Counted from the first letter of the stretch, positions 35,927 to 44,710 are shown. The stretch is 64,000 nucleotides of DNA from PALSA-505 sp036502085 (GCA_036502085.1 DASXZD010000019.1:7007-71006); one strand, 5' to 3'. A program made the numbers and translations. The notes: generated by a model not told the origin, from the sequence alone.

Positions 35927-36855
35927 GGGTCATCGCGCTAGGACCGCAGCGCAGGCCGACGCTGGACGCGGTGGTCCGGTCGCTCGACCTGGACGGGCCG
36001 GTCGCCACGATCACGGCCGGCTGGCAGGAACGCGAGCCTGACAACGGCGAGCTGGGCAAGCTGCTCGGCGGCCGCGACGTGAACCTCATGCTGTACCAGC
36101 GGTGGCTTGACGTGCAGGACCGCGATCCGGAGTACGCGGCCGGCGAGCGCAGGCTGGCCGGGGTGCTCGCCGAGCTGCAGGACATCTACCTGCTGCGGCT
36201 GGACTACGCGCTGCAAGCGGTCTACGCCGTGGCGCGCGGCGACATCTCCGGCCCGCTGCGCGCCCAGGCCGTTGCCGAGGCCACCGCCGCGGTGCGCGAG
36301 CTGGACGCGGCGCACCTGCGCCGGGTCAATCACGTGCGCGGCGAGTTCTTCGAGCTGCTGGCGCCGCACGACCGGCCGGTGATCGCCGAGCACCGCGCGG
36401 CGGTGCGGCGCGCGCTCGACGGCGCCGCCGTCGTGGCCATCGCGGGCGGGCACGTCGGCGTGCTGACCGACGTCCTGCACCTGTTCAACATCGCGGCGGC
36501 CGTGGCTGAGGCGGCGCCGGGCGCGCCGGTGATCGCCTGGTCGGCAGGCGCGATGGCGCTGACGGACCGGATCGTGCTGTTCCACGACCGGGCGCCGCAG
36601 GGTCCTGGCCATCCCGAGGTATACGGCAGCGGGCTGAGCGTGCTGCGGGACGCCGTCCTGCTGCCGCACGCCCGGGCCAGGCTGCTGCTCGGCGACACGG
36701 CCAGGATGGCGGTCTTCGCCCGCCGGTTCGCCCCGGCCCGCTGCGTCCTGCTGGAGCAGGGCACCCGGATAGACACCGACGGCGGCAGCAGCTACCCGCC
36801 CGGCACCAGGGTGCTCGCCGAAGACGGCCATGCGACCGTCCTGGAGGCGGCGTGA
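35923..36855 (+). CDS. S51-like peptidase / type 1 glutamine amidotransferase-like protein
   Basis: A 310-residue protein starting at GTG 35923, overlapping the ATP-grasp stop (GTGA). The C-terminal half matches the peptidase S51 (dipeptidase E, cyanophycinase) fold: AIAGGHVGVLTDVLHLFNI, the nucleophile elbow IAWSAGAMALTDRIVLFHD with Ser of SAGA, and a Gly/His-rich GPGHPEVYG loop. The first 150 residues are helical and less conserved. S51 enzymes hydrolyse Asp-linked peptides, so this protein may process the product of the ATP-grasp ligase. That functional link is inferred. Confidence 0.8.
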   Translation: MRVIALGPQRRPTLDAVVRSLDLDGPVATITAGWQEREPDNGELGKLLGGRDVNLMLYQRWLDVQDRDPEYAAGERRLAGVLAELQDIYLLRLDYALQAVYAVARGDISGPLRAQAVAEATAAVRELDAAHLRRVNHVRGEFFELLAPHDRPVIAEHRAAVRRALDGAAVVAIAGGHVGVLTDVLHLFNIAAAVAEAAPGAPVIAWSAGAMALTDRIVLFHDRAPQGPGHPEVYGSGLSVLRDAVLLPHARARLLLGDTARMAVFARRFAPARCVLLEQGTRIDTDGGSSYPPGTRVLAEDGHATVLEAA

Positions 36856-38018
36856 TCGCGACCACCCGGCCGGTCAGCCGCAAGCTCGCCATCAACCGGC
36901 TGCGCGAGCGCGGCGCGGCCGATCCGGCCGCCATCGACCGCTTCCTGGCCCGGCACGAGGTGCCGATCATCGAGGGCGCCCGCTGCACATTCCTGTACCG
37001 GGGCGAGGCCGACGAGGTCTTCATCGTGCACCGGACGCTCGGGCTGCCCGATCACCTGCCGCTGCGGCGGCTGCCCGGCACCGACCTGTGGCACGCCGTA
37101 CTGGAGCTGCCCGAGGGCTCCAGGATCGAGTACCAGGTCGAGCTGGTCCGCGGCGGGCAGCGCGAGCGCATCAACGACCCGCTGAACCCGCGGCTCGCGC
37201 ACTCCCCGGTCGGCAGCTCGTCGGTCTGCTACGCGCACGGGCACCAGGTACCGGACTGGACCCAGCCCGATCCCGAGGCCAGGCCCGGCACGCTGACCGA
37301 CCTGGTGGTGCCGAGCCGCGCGCTGCGCCGCGACTGCAAGGTGACGCTCTACCTGCCGGCCAGGTTCCGCAGCACCGCCCGCTATCCGCTGCTGATCGTG
37401 CACGATGGCGGCGATTACCTCGGCTACGCGGCGGCCAGCACGGTGCTCGACAACCTGATCGAGCGGCTGGACGTCGCCGAGATCGTCGCGGCCTTCGTCT
37501 ACCCGGGCGACCGGCTAGCCGAGTACGCCAACTCGGCCGCGCACGCCCGCTACCTGACCTCTGAGCTGGTGCCGCGGCTGGAGGCTGAGCTGCCGCTGGC
37601 CGGCACGCCCTCGGCGCGGTGCCTGATGGGCGCGAGCTTCGGCGCCGTCGCCTCGCTGTCGGCCGCCTACCGGTACCCGGGCGTCTACGGGTCGCTGCTG
37701 CTGCAGTCCGGCTCGTTCGTCTTCACCGACATCGGCAACGATCACGGCGGCGGGCCGGCCTTCGATCCGGTGGTGCGGTTCGTCAACCGGTACCGCGCCG
37801 CTCCCCGGCACGTCGCCGACCGGGTGTTCGCCAGCTGCGGGGTCTACGAGCCGCTGATCGTGCCGAACCGGTCCATGGTGCCGACCTTCGAGTCGACCGG
37901 GATGGCCGTCCGTTATGTCGAGGCCAGGGACGGGCACAGCTGGGAGAACTGGCGCGACCGACTGCGAGAGGGATTGTCATGGATCTTCCCCGGCCCACAA
38001 AAGTTCTACTATGAGTGA
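36852..38018 (+). CDS. Fes/IroD-like esterase with N-terminal E-set domain
   Basis: A 388-residue alpha/beta-hydrolase of the esterase D/enterochelin esterase type. The first 120 residues look like the immunoglobulin-like domain found before Fes-type esterases (FLYRGEADEVFIVHRTL, LPGTDLWHAVLELPEGSRIEYQVEL). The catalytic domain has DLVVPSRALRRDCKVTLYLP, HDGGDYL, the nucleophile motif LMGASFGAVASL and the late His region ARDGHSWENW. It overlaps the upstream gene by 4 bp. The substrate could be an ester or peptide product of the operon; a siderophore is possible, but no siderophore synthase is near. Confidence 0.85.
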   Translation: MIATTRPVSRKLAINRLRERGAADPAAIDRFLARHEVPIIEGARCTFLYRGEADEVFIVHRTLGLPDHLPLRRLPGTDLWHAVLELPEGSRIEYQVELVRGGQRERINDPLNPRLAHSPVGSSSVCYAHGHQVPDWTQPDPEARPGTLTDLVVPSRALRRDCKVTLYLPARFRSTARYPLLIVHDGGDYLGYAAASTVLDNLIERLDVAEIVAAFVYPGDRLAEYANSAAHARYLTSELVPRLEAELPLAGTPSARCLMGASFGAVASLSAAYRYPGVYGSLLLQSGSFVFTDIGNDHGGGPAFDPVVRFVNRYRAAPRHVADRVFASCGVYEPLIVPNRSMVPTFESTGMAVRYVEARDGHSWENWRDRLREGLSWIFPGPQKFYYE

Positions 38019-38760
38019 CTACGCGAAGGCCAGCGAGCGCTGGTACTCCGAGCGGCTCGGCGGCGAGATCACCCTCGTCCGGTGGGGCACGTTCGGCCGG
38101 CCGGTGCTGATCTTCCCGTCGGCCGGCGGCGACGCCGAGGAGATCGAGCGGTTCGGCCTGATCGACGCGTGCGGGCCGCTGGTCGCCGAGGGCCGGGTCA
38201 AGCTGTACTCGGTGGACAGTCTCGCCGGGCGGGCGATGATCGCCAAGACGGGCTCGGCCGAGTACCGGATGCGGCTGCTGAACCAGTTCCACGAGTGCGT
38301 GCGCCGCGAGGTCGTGCCGGCCATCCACGCCGATCTCGGCGGCCAGGCCATCGACGTGATCACCACCGGCGCCTCGATCGGCGCGTTCAACGCGGTGGCC
38401 GTGCTCTGCCGCTATCCCGATGTCTTCTGCGCGGCCATCGGGATGAGCGGCAGCTACCGGATCGAGCGCTTCTACGCCGATGCCTGGAGCGAGGACCTGT
38501 TTTTCTCGGCGCCGCTGCAGTTCCTGCCCGGCCTGGACGGCCCGCAGCTGGACCTGCTGCGCCAGCGGCAGGTCGTGCTCGCATCTGGCGAGGGCGCGTG
38601 GGAGGACATCGGCGAGTCGTGGCGGATGGCCGAGGCGCTGGGGGCCAAGGCGATCCCCAACCGGGTCGACAACTGGGGCCCGCAGTGGGAGCACGACTGG
38701 GTGACCTGGCGCGCGATGCTGCCGCAGTACCTCGGCGAGCTCACCTCCCGACGGGATTGA
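38011..38760 (+). CDS. second alpha/beta-hydrolase (esterase family)
   Basis: A 249-residue protein, shorter than the previous esterase and without the E-set domain. It has the N-terminal SERLGGEITLVRWGTFGRPVLIFPSAGG, the nucleophile motif TTGASIGAFNAVAV and a C-terminal HDWVTW segment carrying the likely catalytic His. ATG 38011 lies inside the last codons of the upstream gene (8-nt overlap) with little Shine-Dalgarno, implying translational coupling. Together with the preceding gene it makes a pair of related but distinct hydrolases in one operon. Confidence 0.85.
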   Translation: MSDYAKASERWYSERLGGEITLVRWGTFGRPVLIFPSAGGDAEEIERFGLIDACGPLVAEGRVKLYSVDSLAGRAMIAKTGSAEYRMRLLNQFHECVRREVVPAIHADLGGQAIDVITTGASIGAFNAVAVLCRYPDVFCAAIGMSGSYRIERFYADAWSEDLFFSAPLQFLPGLDGPQLDLLRQRQVVLASGEGAWEDIGESWRMAEALGAKAIPNRVDNWGPQWEHDWVTWRAMLPQYLGELTSRRD

Positions 38761-38764
38761 TGCG

Positions 38765-39868
38765 ATGGACCTGACGTCGTTCCTGGCGACGGCACGCGAG
38801 CTGCTGGCCGTCCCGTCGACCAGCGACCGCCCCGGTGAGCTGGACCGGGCCCTCGACCTGGTGCTCGGCTTCGTCGGGCCCGGGTTCACCGTGCAGCGGT
38901 TCGAGTCGGGCGGCAAGCCGAGCGCGCTGGTCTACCGCGGCTCCCAGCGGCAGCACTTTCGGGTCATACTCAACGCTCACCTCGATGTCGTGCCCGCCCC
39001 GGACGAGGACTTCGCGCCGCGCCAGGACGGTGACCGGCTGTACGCGCGGGGCGCGCAGGACATGAAGGTGTCGGCGCTGGCGCAGGCCAAGGTCTTTGCC
39101 GAGCTGGCCGACCGATTGTCGTACCCGCTCGCGCTGCAGCTGGTCACCGACGAAGAGACCGGCGGGTACGACGGCACCCGGCACCAGCTCGACCAGGGCG
39201 TCAGCGGCGACTTCGTGGTCATCGGCGAGCACAGCAGCCTGGACATCGTCACCGACTCCAAGGGAATCATCGGCGCGACGCTGCGCGCGACCGGCCGCGC
39301 TGCCCACGGCGCCTACCCGTGGCTAGGCGACAACGCGCTGGTCAAGCTCAACCGCAGCGTGGCCAACGTGCTGGCCGCCTACCCCATCCCGGCCGCGGAG
39401 GCCTGGCGGACCACGGTGAACCTGGCCCGGATCGAGACGCCCAACACCGCCCGCAACCAGATCCCGGCCGCGGCCGCGGCCTGGCTCGACATCCGCTTCC
39501 CTCCGCAGGATCCGGACCTGAACGGCAAGACCGCCGAGCAGATCGCCGCCCACCTGGCGGGCTTCTGCGAGACCGGCGTCACGCCGATCGTCGAGTACGC
39601 CGACCCGCCGCACCACGCCGACGAGGACCGGCCCGAGGTGCGCCGCCTGCAGCAGGCCGCGCGCAACCAGGGCTTCCGCGGCGGCCTGCTGCGCAAGCAC
39701 GGCGCCGGCGACGCGCGCTTTTACTACCAGCACGGCATCGCCGCGGTGGCCTTCGGCGTCGGCGGCGACGGCCAGCACGGCCCCGGCGAGTACGTTGACG
39801 TCACCACCATCGAGCCCTACTACCGCGCCCTGACGGAGTTTCTCGCCGACCCTGGGCCGCCTCCCTAG
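38765..39868 (+). CDS. M20 family metallopeptidase / deacylase (ArgE/DapE-like)
   Basis: A 367-residue zinc hydrolase. Metal and catalytic motifs are present: LNAHLDVVPAP (His, Asp), ARGAQDMK (bridging Asp), TDEETGGYDG (Glu base and ligand), and the dimerisation domain starting at GIIGATLRATGRAAHGAYPW. M20 enzymes hydrolyse amide bonds next to a free carboxylate. It starts 4 bp after the second esterase and ends the five-gene operon. It may trim or deprotect the ligation product. Confidence 0.9.
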   Translation: MDLTSFLATARELLAVPSTSDRPGELDRALDLVLGFVGPGFTVQRFESGGKPSALVYRGSQRQHFRVILNAHLDVVPAPDEDFAPRQDGDRLYARGAQDMKVSALAQAKVFAELADRLSYPLALQLVTDEETGGYDGTRHQLDQGVSGDFVVIGEHSSLDIVTDSKGIIGATLRATGRAAHGAYPWLGDNALVKLNRSVANVLAAYPIPAAEAWRTTVNLARIETPNTARNQIPAAAAAWLDIRFPPQDPDLNGKTAEQIAAHLAGFCETGVTPIVEYADPPHHADEDRPEVRRLQQAARNQGFRGGLLRKHGAGDARFYYQHGIAAVAFGVGGDGQHGPGEYVDVTTIEPYYRALTEFLADPGPPP

Positions 39869-40086
39869 CAGGGCCTGACGAAACGCTTGACGAAAGTCCC
39901 AAGGTCGTCTCGATAGCGCAACGTTGGCTGGATAAATCCCGGCCGGCGGGATTATGTACTCAGGATCAGGCGCTCACAGTTCGCGAGAATCCGCCATCGA
40001 CAGGCGGCACCGCCCGCAGTAAAGATGATTGAGATGCCGGTCCCTGTACACCACCAGCGAAACGCCGGCCGACGACTCCTGGTGAA

Positions 40087-40386
40087 TTAGCATCTGCATC
40101 CGCAGGGATAGCAGGGCAGGACGATCACATACAGGCCGTACAAGCCTGCGTCCGGCTGGCCCAGTCTGCACTGCCAGTCGTTGCCGCTGTAGTAGTTCAC
40201 CTCGATCGGGCCGTCCGCGTTACAGGCGGCTAGGCCCAGGGCGTTGCCCGGGTAGGTGTAGCCGGTGTATATCGCGTAATTGGGATGGATGGCCTGGGGG
40301 TGGATTTTAGCCTGGGCTGCCGCAGGCGATACGAAGGCTATCGAGGCGGTCAGCGCAGCAAGCAGCGCCAGCTTCGGATGCCGCAT
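40087..40386 (-). CDS. small secreted Cys-rich protein
   Basis: A 99-residue protein starting at ATG 40386 with AAAGGAG upstream. MRHPKLALLAALTASIAFVSPAAAQA is a clear signal peptide. The mature part of about 73 residues has a Tyr/Asn/Gly-rich region (NYAIYTGYTYPGNALGL) and six Cys, four of them in the last eight residues, CYPCGCRC. It could bind metal or form disulphides outside the cell. I do not know the family. An inverted repeat GTGACA-N10-TGTCAC (40455-40476) lies about 70 bp upstream. Confidence 0.7.
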   Translation of the reverse strand: MRHPKLALLAALTASIAFVSPAAAQAKIHPQAIHPNYAIYTGYTYPGNALGLAACNADGPIEVNYYSGNDWQCRLGQPDAGLYGLYVIVLPCYPCGCRC

Positions 40387-40454
40387 TCGGGCTCCTTTCC
40401 GTAGGTTTGTCCTGCACTGAAGGTAAACCCGGAATATGGCGACGGAGAAGGGAT

Positions 40455-40476
40455 GTGACAGTAAGAAGAATGTCAC
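40455..40476. promoter_or_regulatory. inverted repeat upstream of Cys-rich secreted protein
   Basis: GTGACA (40455-40460) and TGTCAC (40471-40476) with a 10-nt centre, 69 bp before ATG 40386. A candidate operator. Confidence 0.4.
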
Positions 40477-40666
40477 TGAAATCATGTTTGAGTCCCAGCG
40501 ACCCCAATAGCCCATATAGGCCCAGGACTGGCACCTTTCCTGTGGGTACCGAAACACGAGCGCCTCACGCAGCGGTCCGATGCTGGGGGTCTCGGTCACG
40601 TTCCCGAGGCTGCGCGCCGGCTCAAACCGGGTTTCGCCAATCGTTCCGCGAGACGAGGCTCTCGAA

Positions 40667-41662
40667 TCAGCAGGTTCTGGTCAGGACGGTCACCGTGTTC
40701 TGGAAGGCGTTGGCCACGTAGACCGCGCCGGACCTCGGGTCGACCGCGATGGCGGCCGGGCTGGGGATGCGCCGGATGACGGCCACGACGGTATTGGTGC
40801 GCCCGCTGATCACCGATACCGAGTTGCTAGTCTCGTTGGCCACGTAGATGGTGCCGGTCCTCGGGTCGGCCGCGATCCCGGTCGGGGCGTTGCCCACCCG
40901 GATGACGGCTACCACTATGTTGGTGTGACCGCTGATCACTGACACCGTATCGGTGCCGTCGCTGGTGACGTAAACCATCCCGGTCCGCTGGCTGACGGCG
41001 ACGCCGACCGGGACGCCGCGCACCGGGATGACGGCCCGCACCGTGCCGGTGCGGGCACTGATCACCGACACCGAGTGGCTCTTCTCGTTGGCCACGTAGA
41101 CGGCATCGGCTCGCCGGCTGACCGCCACTCCGAAGGGGAATTTGCCGACCGGCACGGTGGCGGTCACGGCGCCGGTCCGGCCGCTGATCACCGAGACGGC
41201 ATTGCCGGTTTCGCTGGTGACGTAGACAGTTCCGTGGCGGCGCGAGTCCACGGCGACGCCGGCCGGCTGGCCGGCCACCGGGATAGTGGCCTCCACCGTG
41301 CCGGTGCGCCGGCTGATGACCGACACCGTGTCGCTGCTGCTGTTGGCCACGTAGACCCGGCCGGTCCGCTGGTCGACGGCGATTCCCTGCGGGAGCTGGC
41401 CGACCGGGATCGTCGCGGTCACCGTGCCGGTGCGCCCGCTGATGACCGACACCGTGTTGTCGAGGGCATTGGCCACGTAGACCTGGCCGGTCCGGTGATC
41501 GACCGCGGCCGCCAGCGGCCGGTCCCCCACCGGGATCGTGGTCATGCACCCGGCCGGCCGGGATGTGCCTGCCGCCGTGGATGCCACGGCCATTCCGGGC
41601 AGCACGCAGGCCCAGACCGCAGCCGTCGCGGTCACGATCATCATGCGGTGAATGCGTTCCAT
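40667..41662 (-). CDS. secreted YncE-like (YVTN) beta-propeller
   Basis: A 331-residue protein with a signal peptide (TATAAVWACVLPGMAVAS) and about seven 42-residue repeats of the form VYVAN-x-TVSVISGRTGTVTATIPVG-x-P-GIAVD. It is therefore a complete seven-bladed propeller, typical of surface or periplasmic binding proteins. The repeats are so alike in DNA that the region forms a 126-bp-period tandem repeat prone to recombination. The ligand is unknown. It lies upstream of the small secreted Cys-rich gene on the same strand. Confidence 0.92.
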   Translation of the reverse strand: MERIHRMMIVTATAAVWACVLPGMAVASTAAGTSRPAGCMTTIPVGDRPLAAAVDHRTGQVYVANALDNTVSVISGRTGTVTATIPVGQLPQGIAVDQRTGRVYVANSSSDTVSVISRRTGTVEATIPVAGQPAGVAVDSRRHGTVYVTSETGNAVSVISGRTGAVTATVPVGKFPFGVAVSRRADAVYVANEKSHSVSVISARTGTVRAVIPVRGVPVGVAVSQRTGMVYVTSDGTDTVSVISGHTNIVVAVIRVGNAPTGIAADPRTGTIYVANETSNSVSVISGRTNTVVAVIRRIPSPAAIAVDPRSGAVYVANAFQNTVTVLTRTC

Positions 41663-41758
41663 GGTTATCCGCCTCCTCGCCTGGCCCGTCTTAGCTCACG
41701 GGCGGCTGAAACAGCGGGGAACGTCCTCGCGCAAGCCCGGTCACGCCGGGGCGCTTTC

Positions 41759-43060
41759 CTATAAGACCCCCTGCGCGCAGCCTTTGTCCAGGCTGACCTG
41801 CCGGAGATCCCAGTCGGGGCGCAGCGGCATGCCGGAGGCGCCGCCCGCGGCGAGCCGGACGCACAGCACCTGGTGCAGCTGGATCTGGTTGCGGTCGAAG
41901 CCCAGCCGCGATCCGGCCAGGTACAGCCGCCACACCCGGGCCGTGCCGTCGCCGACCTCGGCGACGGCCTCCTCGGCGTGCGCGTCCAGGTTCGCGCACC
42001 AGCCGGCCAGCGTCCTGGCGTAGTGCTCGCGCAGGTTCTCCTCGTGCCGCACCTCGAAGCCGGTGTCGTGCATCAGCGAGATCAGGTACCCGGGTCCCTC
42101 CAGCTCGCCGTCGGGGAACACGTACCTGTTGATGAAGCCGTTGCGGTTCCTGGTGGGCTCAAGGTTGTCCGGCCGGGTGATGCAGTGGTTGAGGAGCCGG
42201 CCGCCCGGCTTGAGCTTGTCGTAGAGGAACTTGAAGTAGCCGGGCAGCTGGGCCTTGCCGATGTGCTCGGTGAGCCCGATCGAGCTGACCGCGTCGAAGC
42301 CGGACTCGGGCACGTCGCGGTAGTCCAGGTGGCGCACCTCGGCCAGTTCGGACAGGCCGGCCTCCTTGATGGCATTGTTCGCCCACTGCGCCTGCTGCGC
42401 AGACAGCGTCACGCCCAGCGCCTTGACCCCGTACTGGCTCGCCGCGTGCATGACCATGCTGCCCCAGCCGCAGCCCACGTCGAGCAGCCGCATGCCCGGC
42501 TGCAGGCCCAGCTTGCGGGCGACCAGGCCGAACTTGTACGCCTGCGCCTCCTCCAGCGTGGCGTCCTCGCGCGGATAGCAGGCGCAGGTGTAGGCCATCG
42601 ACGACCCGAGCACCCACTCGTAGAACCGGTTCGACACGTCGTAATGGTGCGAGATCGCGGTCGCGTCGCGGTCCTTGGAGTGCAGCTTGCCGGCCAGCCA
42701 GCGGCGGTTGACCCGTACCTCTTGCGGCGGCGGCGGGACCCGCGGCCAGAGGGTCTTAGGACCACCGAGTGAGTTGAGTAGCCGGAGCCGTTCGGAAAAA
42801 TCTAGGGACGTGGCCTGCGCCTGGGCCATCCTGGCCAGTGCCACGTACATGTCCCCCTCGACGTCGAGGTGCCCGGACACGAAGGCGCGCGCCAGGCCCA
42901 GCGCGCCGGGCGCCTGGGCCAGGTAGGACACGGCCACCGGCGAGCGGACCGTAACCCGGACCGGGGCGTCCTGGCTGCCCGCGCTGCTGCCGTCGAACGC
43001 CCGGAACTCCACCGGGGCATCCGGCCCCGCTACCTGCTGGAACACTTCGGCAAGTGCCAT
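41759..43060 (-). CDS. tmsB: fatty-acid C10 methyltransferase, cyclopropane synthase family
   Basis: A 433-residue SAM-dependent enzyme of the cyclopropane fatty acid synthase family. The SAM motif is RLLDVGCGWGSMVMHAA, followed by GVTLSAQQAQWA and the CFA-type SIGLTEHIG. ATG 43060 gives a normal N-terminus. Because it lies 44 bp after an FAD-binding oxidoreductase gene, it matches the tmsB-tmsA (bfaB-bfaA) pair, in which the methyltransferase adds a methylene group to oleoyl lipid and the oxidoreductase reduces it to 10-methylstearic (tuberculostearic) acid. An A/T-rich patch with CGTTCGGAAAAATC lies at 42789. Confidence 0.9.
   Translation of the reverse strand: MALAEVFQQVAGPDAPVEFRAFDGSSAGSQDAPVRVTVRSPVAVSYLAQAPGALGLARAFVSGHLDVEGDMYVALARMAQAQATSLDFSERLRLLNSLGGPKTLWPRVPPPPQEVRVNRRWLAGKLHSKDRDATAISHHYDVSNRFYEWVLGSSMAYTCACYPREDATLEEAQAYKFGLVARKLGLQPGMRLLDVGCGWGSMVMHAASQYGVKALGVTLSAQQAQWANNAIKEAGLSELAEVRHLDYRDVPESGFDAVSSIGLTEHIGKAQLPGYFKFLYDKLKPGGRLLNHCITRPDNLEPTRNRNGFINRYVFPDGELEGPGYLISLMHDTGFEVRHEENLREHYARTLAGWCANLDAHAEEAVAEVGDGTARVWRLYLAGSRLGFDRNQIQLHQVLCVRLAAGGASGMPLRPDWDLRQVSLDKGCAQGVL
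42789..42798 (+). repeat. intragenic motif core CGTTCGGAAA (copy in tmsB)
   Basis: CGTTCGGAAAAATC, the 3' ten bases of the 15-mer repeated in dxr, tmsA and the amidase gene, in an A/T-rich island inside tmsB. Confidence 0.6.
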
Positions 43061-43104
43061 ATCTGCCGCCTTCCCATTGTCCGTTCGCGTCCCGGCGATC
43101 GCGC

Positions 43105-44595
43105 TCAGCCTGACGCTTGAGCTTGGCCGCGGACGCACTTGCCGTACAGGTCGGCCAGCCGGCCGTCAGCGTCGTACTGGCGCTTCAGCCCGGCGTAGGC
43201 CGGCCCGTTGTAGTGCTCCCAGAATTCATCTTCGGAATAGAACGAGGTGGAGTACAGGCCCTTGTGCCCGCCCAGCTCGGCCACCTTCTCCTCAATCAGC
43301 CGGTTGTGGTACCCGTCGCTGCGGCCGGGCGGCAGCGGCACCGTGCCCCAGAAGCCGACGTTCACGTAGATCTCGCCCGGCCGCATCGGGTACAGCGGCC
43401 ACGGCTGCGGGCTGCGCAGCCGCAGCGGGCACAGCCAGACGGGGGACATGCCCACGCGTTCGTCGAAGAAGGCGAGGAACTCCCCCGTGGCCGCCAGCGG
43501 GATCTCGACGTCCTGGATGACCGCCTCGCGCGGCGGCCGCCCGCGCCGCGCGTCCAGCGCGCTGGAGAAGCCGCGGGCCCGGTCGTAGGCCACCAGCCTG
43601 CGGTAGACATCCGAGCGGCGGTACCGCTTCGGCCACAGCCTGCGGCCGACCGGGTGCTGCACGCCGAACGCCTTCGAGCACCAGAACCAGTCGGTGTCCC
43701 ACCGCCACAGGTAGTCGCGGATGGTCAGGAAGTCCTCGCGCGGCCCGCGGATCGACTTGTAGTACACGTCGCGGCCGGTGTAGTCGCTCAGCCACGGCGC
43801 GGTGTCGCAGAACGAACCGATCGTCAGGTAGATCTCGCCGGTCCCGAAGACCGTGCCGTCCACGAAGTCACCGCGATGACCACAATAGCTTCCGTCCGTT
43901 CCAAGCTGCTCGATCGCGTCCAGGCATTCTTCGAAATTTCCGAACGGTACGTGCCTGAGGTGAACGAAAGGGCTGACCCGCTGCAGCTCGATCGTAAGCG
44001 ACAGGCTGTAGCCCAGCGTGCCGTAAGAATTGGGGAAGCCGCGGAACAGCGCGGCGTGCTCGTTGTCCGCGGTCGCGGTGATCACCCGGCCGTCGCCGGT
44101 CAGGATCTCCATCGCGGTGACGGACTCGTGCGGCAGCCCGTTGTGCAGCGAGGTGGACTCGACGCCGAGCCCGGTGACCGCGCCGCCCAGCGTGATCGTC
44201 TTGAGCTCGGGGACGACGAGCGGCATCAGCCCGTGCCGGAGCGTCGCGTCGGCCAGATCCTCATACGTGGTCATGCCGCCGACGACCGCGGTGGCGGCCC
44301 GCGGGTCGACGTGCAGCACCCGGGTGAAGGCCGACACGTCCAGCCCGCGACTGGCCGACGGCGGCTCGCGGAACCTGAACAGGTTCGAGGTCCGCTTGGC
44401 CAGCCGGACCGGCGCGCCGGGCGGCAGCGCCGCATAGCCGCGCCGCAGCTCGTCGACGGCGGCGCGGTGTCTGCTCATCGATGCGGTTGCTGCCGGGTCG
44501 GTCGCTGGCCTGGCGGCTGGCTCGGCCGCCAGCCTGGCTGCCTGGTCGGTTGCCGGCGAGGCGGCACGGCTATCGTGGCCGGCGGCGTCGGTCAC
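43105..44595 (-). CDS. tmsA: FAD-binding oxidoreductase for 10-methyl fatty acids
   Basis: A 496-residue protein starting at GTG 44595 after GGAGGGA. It has the FAD PCMH-type domain with SNLFRFR, DPRAATAVVGGMTTYEDL, LKTITLGGAVTGLGVESTSLHNG and the DprE1/DHCR24-like C-terminal half. Paired with tmsB, it should reduce the C10 methylene intermediate with NAD(P)H. The N-terminal 60 residues are low-complexity Ala/Asp repeats (RLAAEPAARPATDPAA). The 15-bp intragenic motif lies at 43937. It is divergent from the PPOX gene. Confidence 0.88.
   Translation of the reverse strand: MTDAAGHDSRAASPATDQAARLAAEPAARPATDPAATASMSRHRAAVDELRRGYAALPPGAPVRLAKRTSNLFRFREPPSASRGLDVSAFTRVLHVDPRAATAVVGGMTTYEDLADATLRHGLMPLVVPELKTITLGGAVTGLGVESTSLHNGLPHESVTAMEILTGDGRVITATADNEHAALFRGFPNSYGTLGYSLSLTIELQRVSPFVHLRHVPFGNFEECLDAIEQLGTDGSYCGHRGDFVDGTVFGTGEIYLTIGSFCDTAPWLSDYTGRDVYYKSIRGPREDFLTIRDYLWRWDTDWFWCSKAFGVQHPVGRRLWPKRYRRSDVYRRLVAYDRARGFSSALDARRGRPPREAVIQDVEIPLAATGEFLAFFDERVGMSPVWLCPLRLRSPQPWPLYPMRPGEIYVNVGFWGTVPLPPGRSDGYHNRLIEEKVAELGGHKGLYSTSFYSEDEFWEHYNGPAYAGLKRQYDADGRLADLYGKCVRGQAQASG
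43937..43951 (-). repeat. intragenic motif CGTACCGTTCGGAAA (copy in tmsA)
   Basis: A perfect 15-mer on the coding strand in codons for VPFGN, followed by TTTCGAAG. Confidence 0.7.
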
Positions 44596-44710
44596 GCGGC
44601 TCTCCCTCCGGTCGTTGTCCGGTCGCTCACTGGTCGGTCGCCGTCCGCGCGGGGCCAGCCCGCCGACCCGCGGCCCGCGGCTGCCTGGCAGAATCCGGTT
44701 CGGAGGCACC

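Noticed and set aside
35607..36041. Additional Arg/Thr-rich frame across the ATP-grasp/S51 junction
   Set aside because: It is a shadow frame of two overlapping real genes with a clear GTGA junction.
34694..39868. Graspetide (RiPP) cluster
   Set aside because: An ATP-grasp enzyme is present, but no short precursor gene with repeated Glu/Asp and Lys/Ser/Thr core was seen, and the ligase lacks the graspetide-type features I would expect.
39974..40171. 65-codon frame with a CGRC segment after the Cys-rich gene
   Set aside because: It overlaps the end of the real small gene in another frame, has no good ribosome binding site and no family features.
40667..41662. Tandem DNA repeat with a period of about 126 bp
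   Set aside because: It is the coding sequence of a seven-bladed YVTN propeller; the period is 42 codons.
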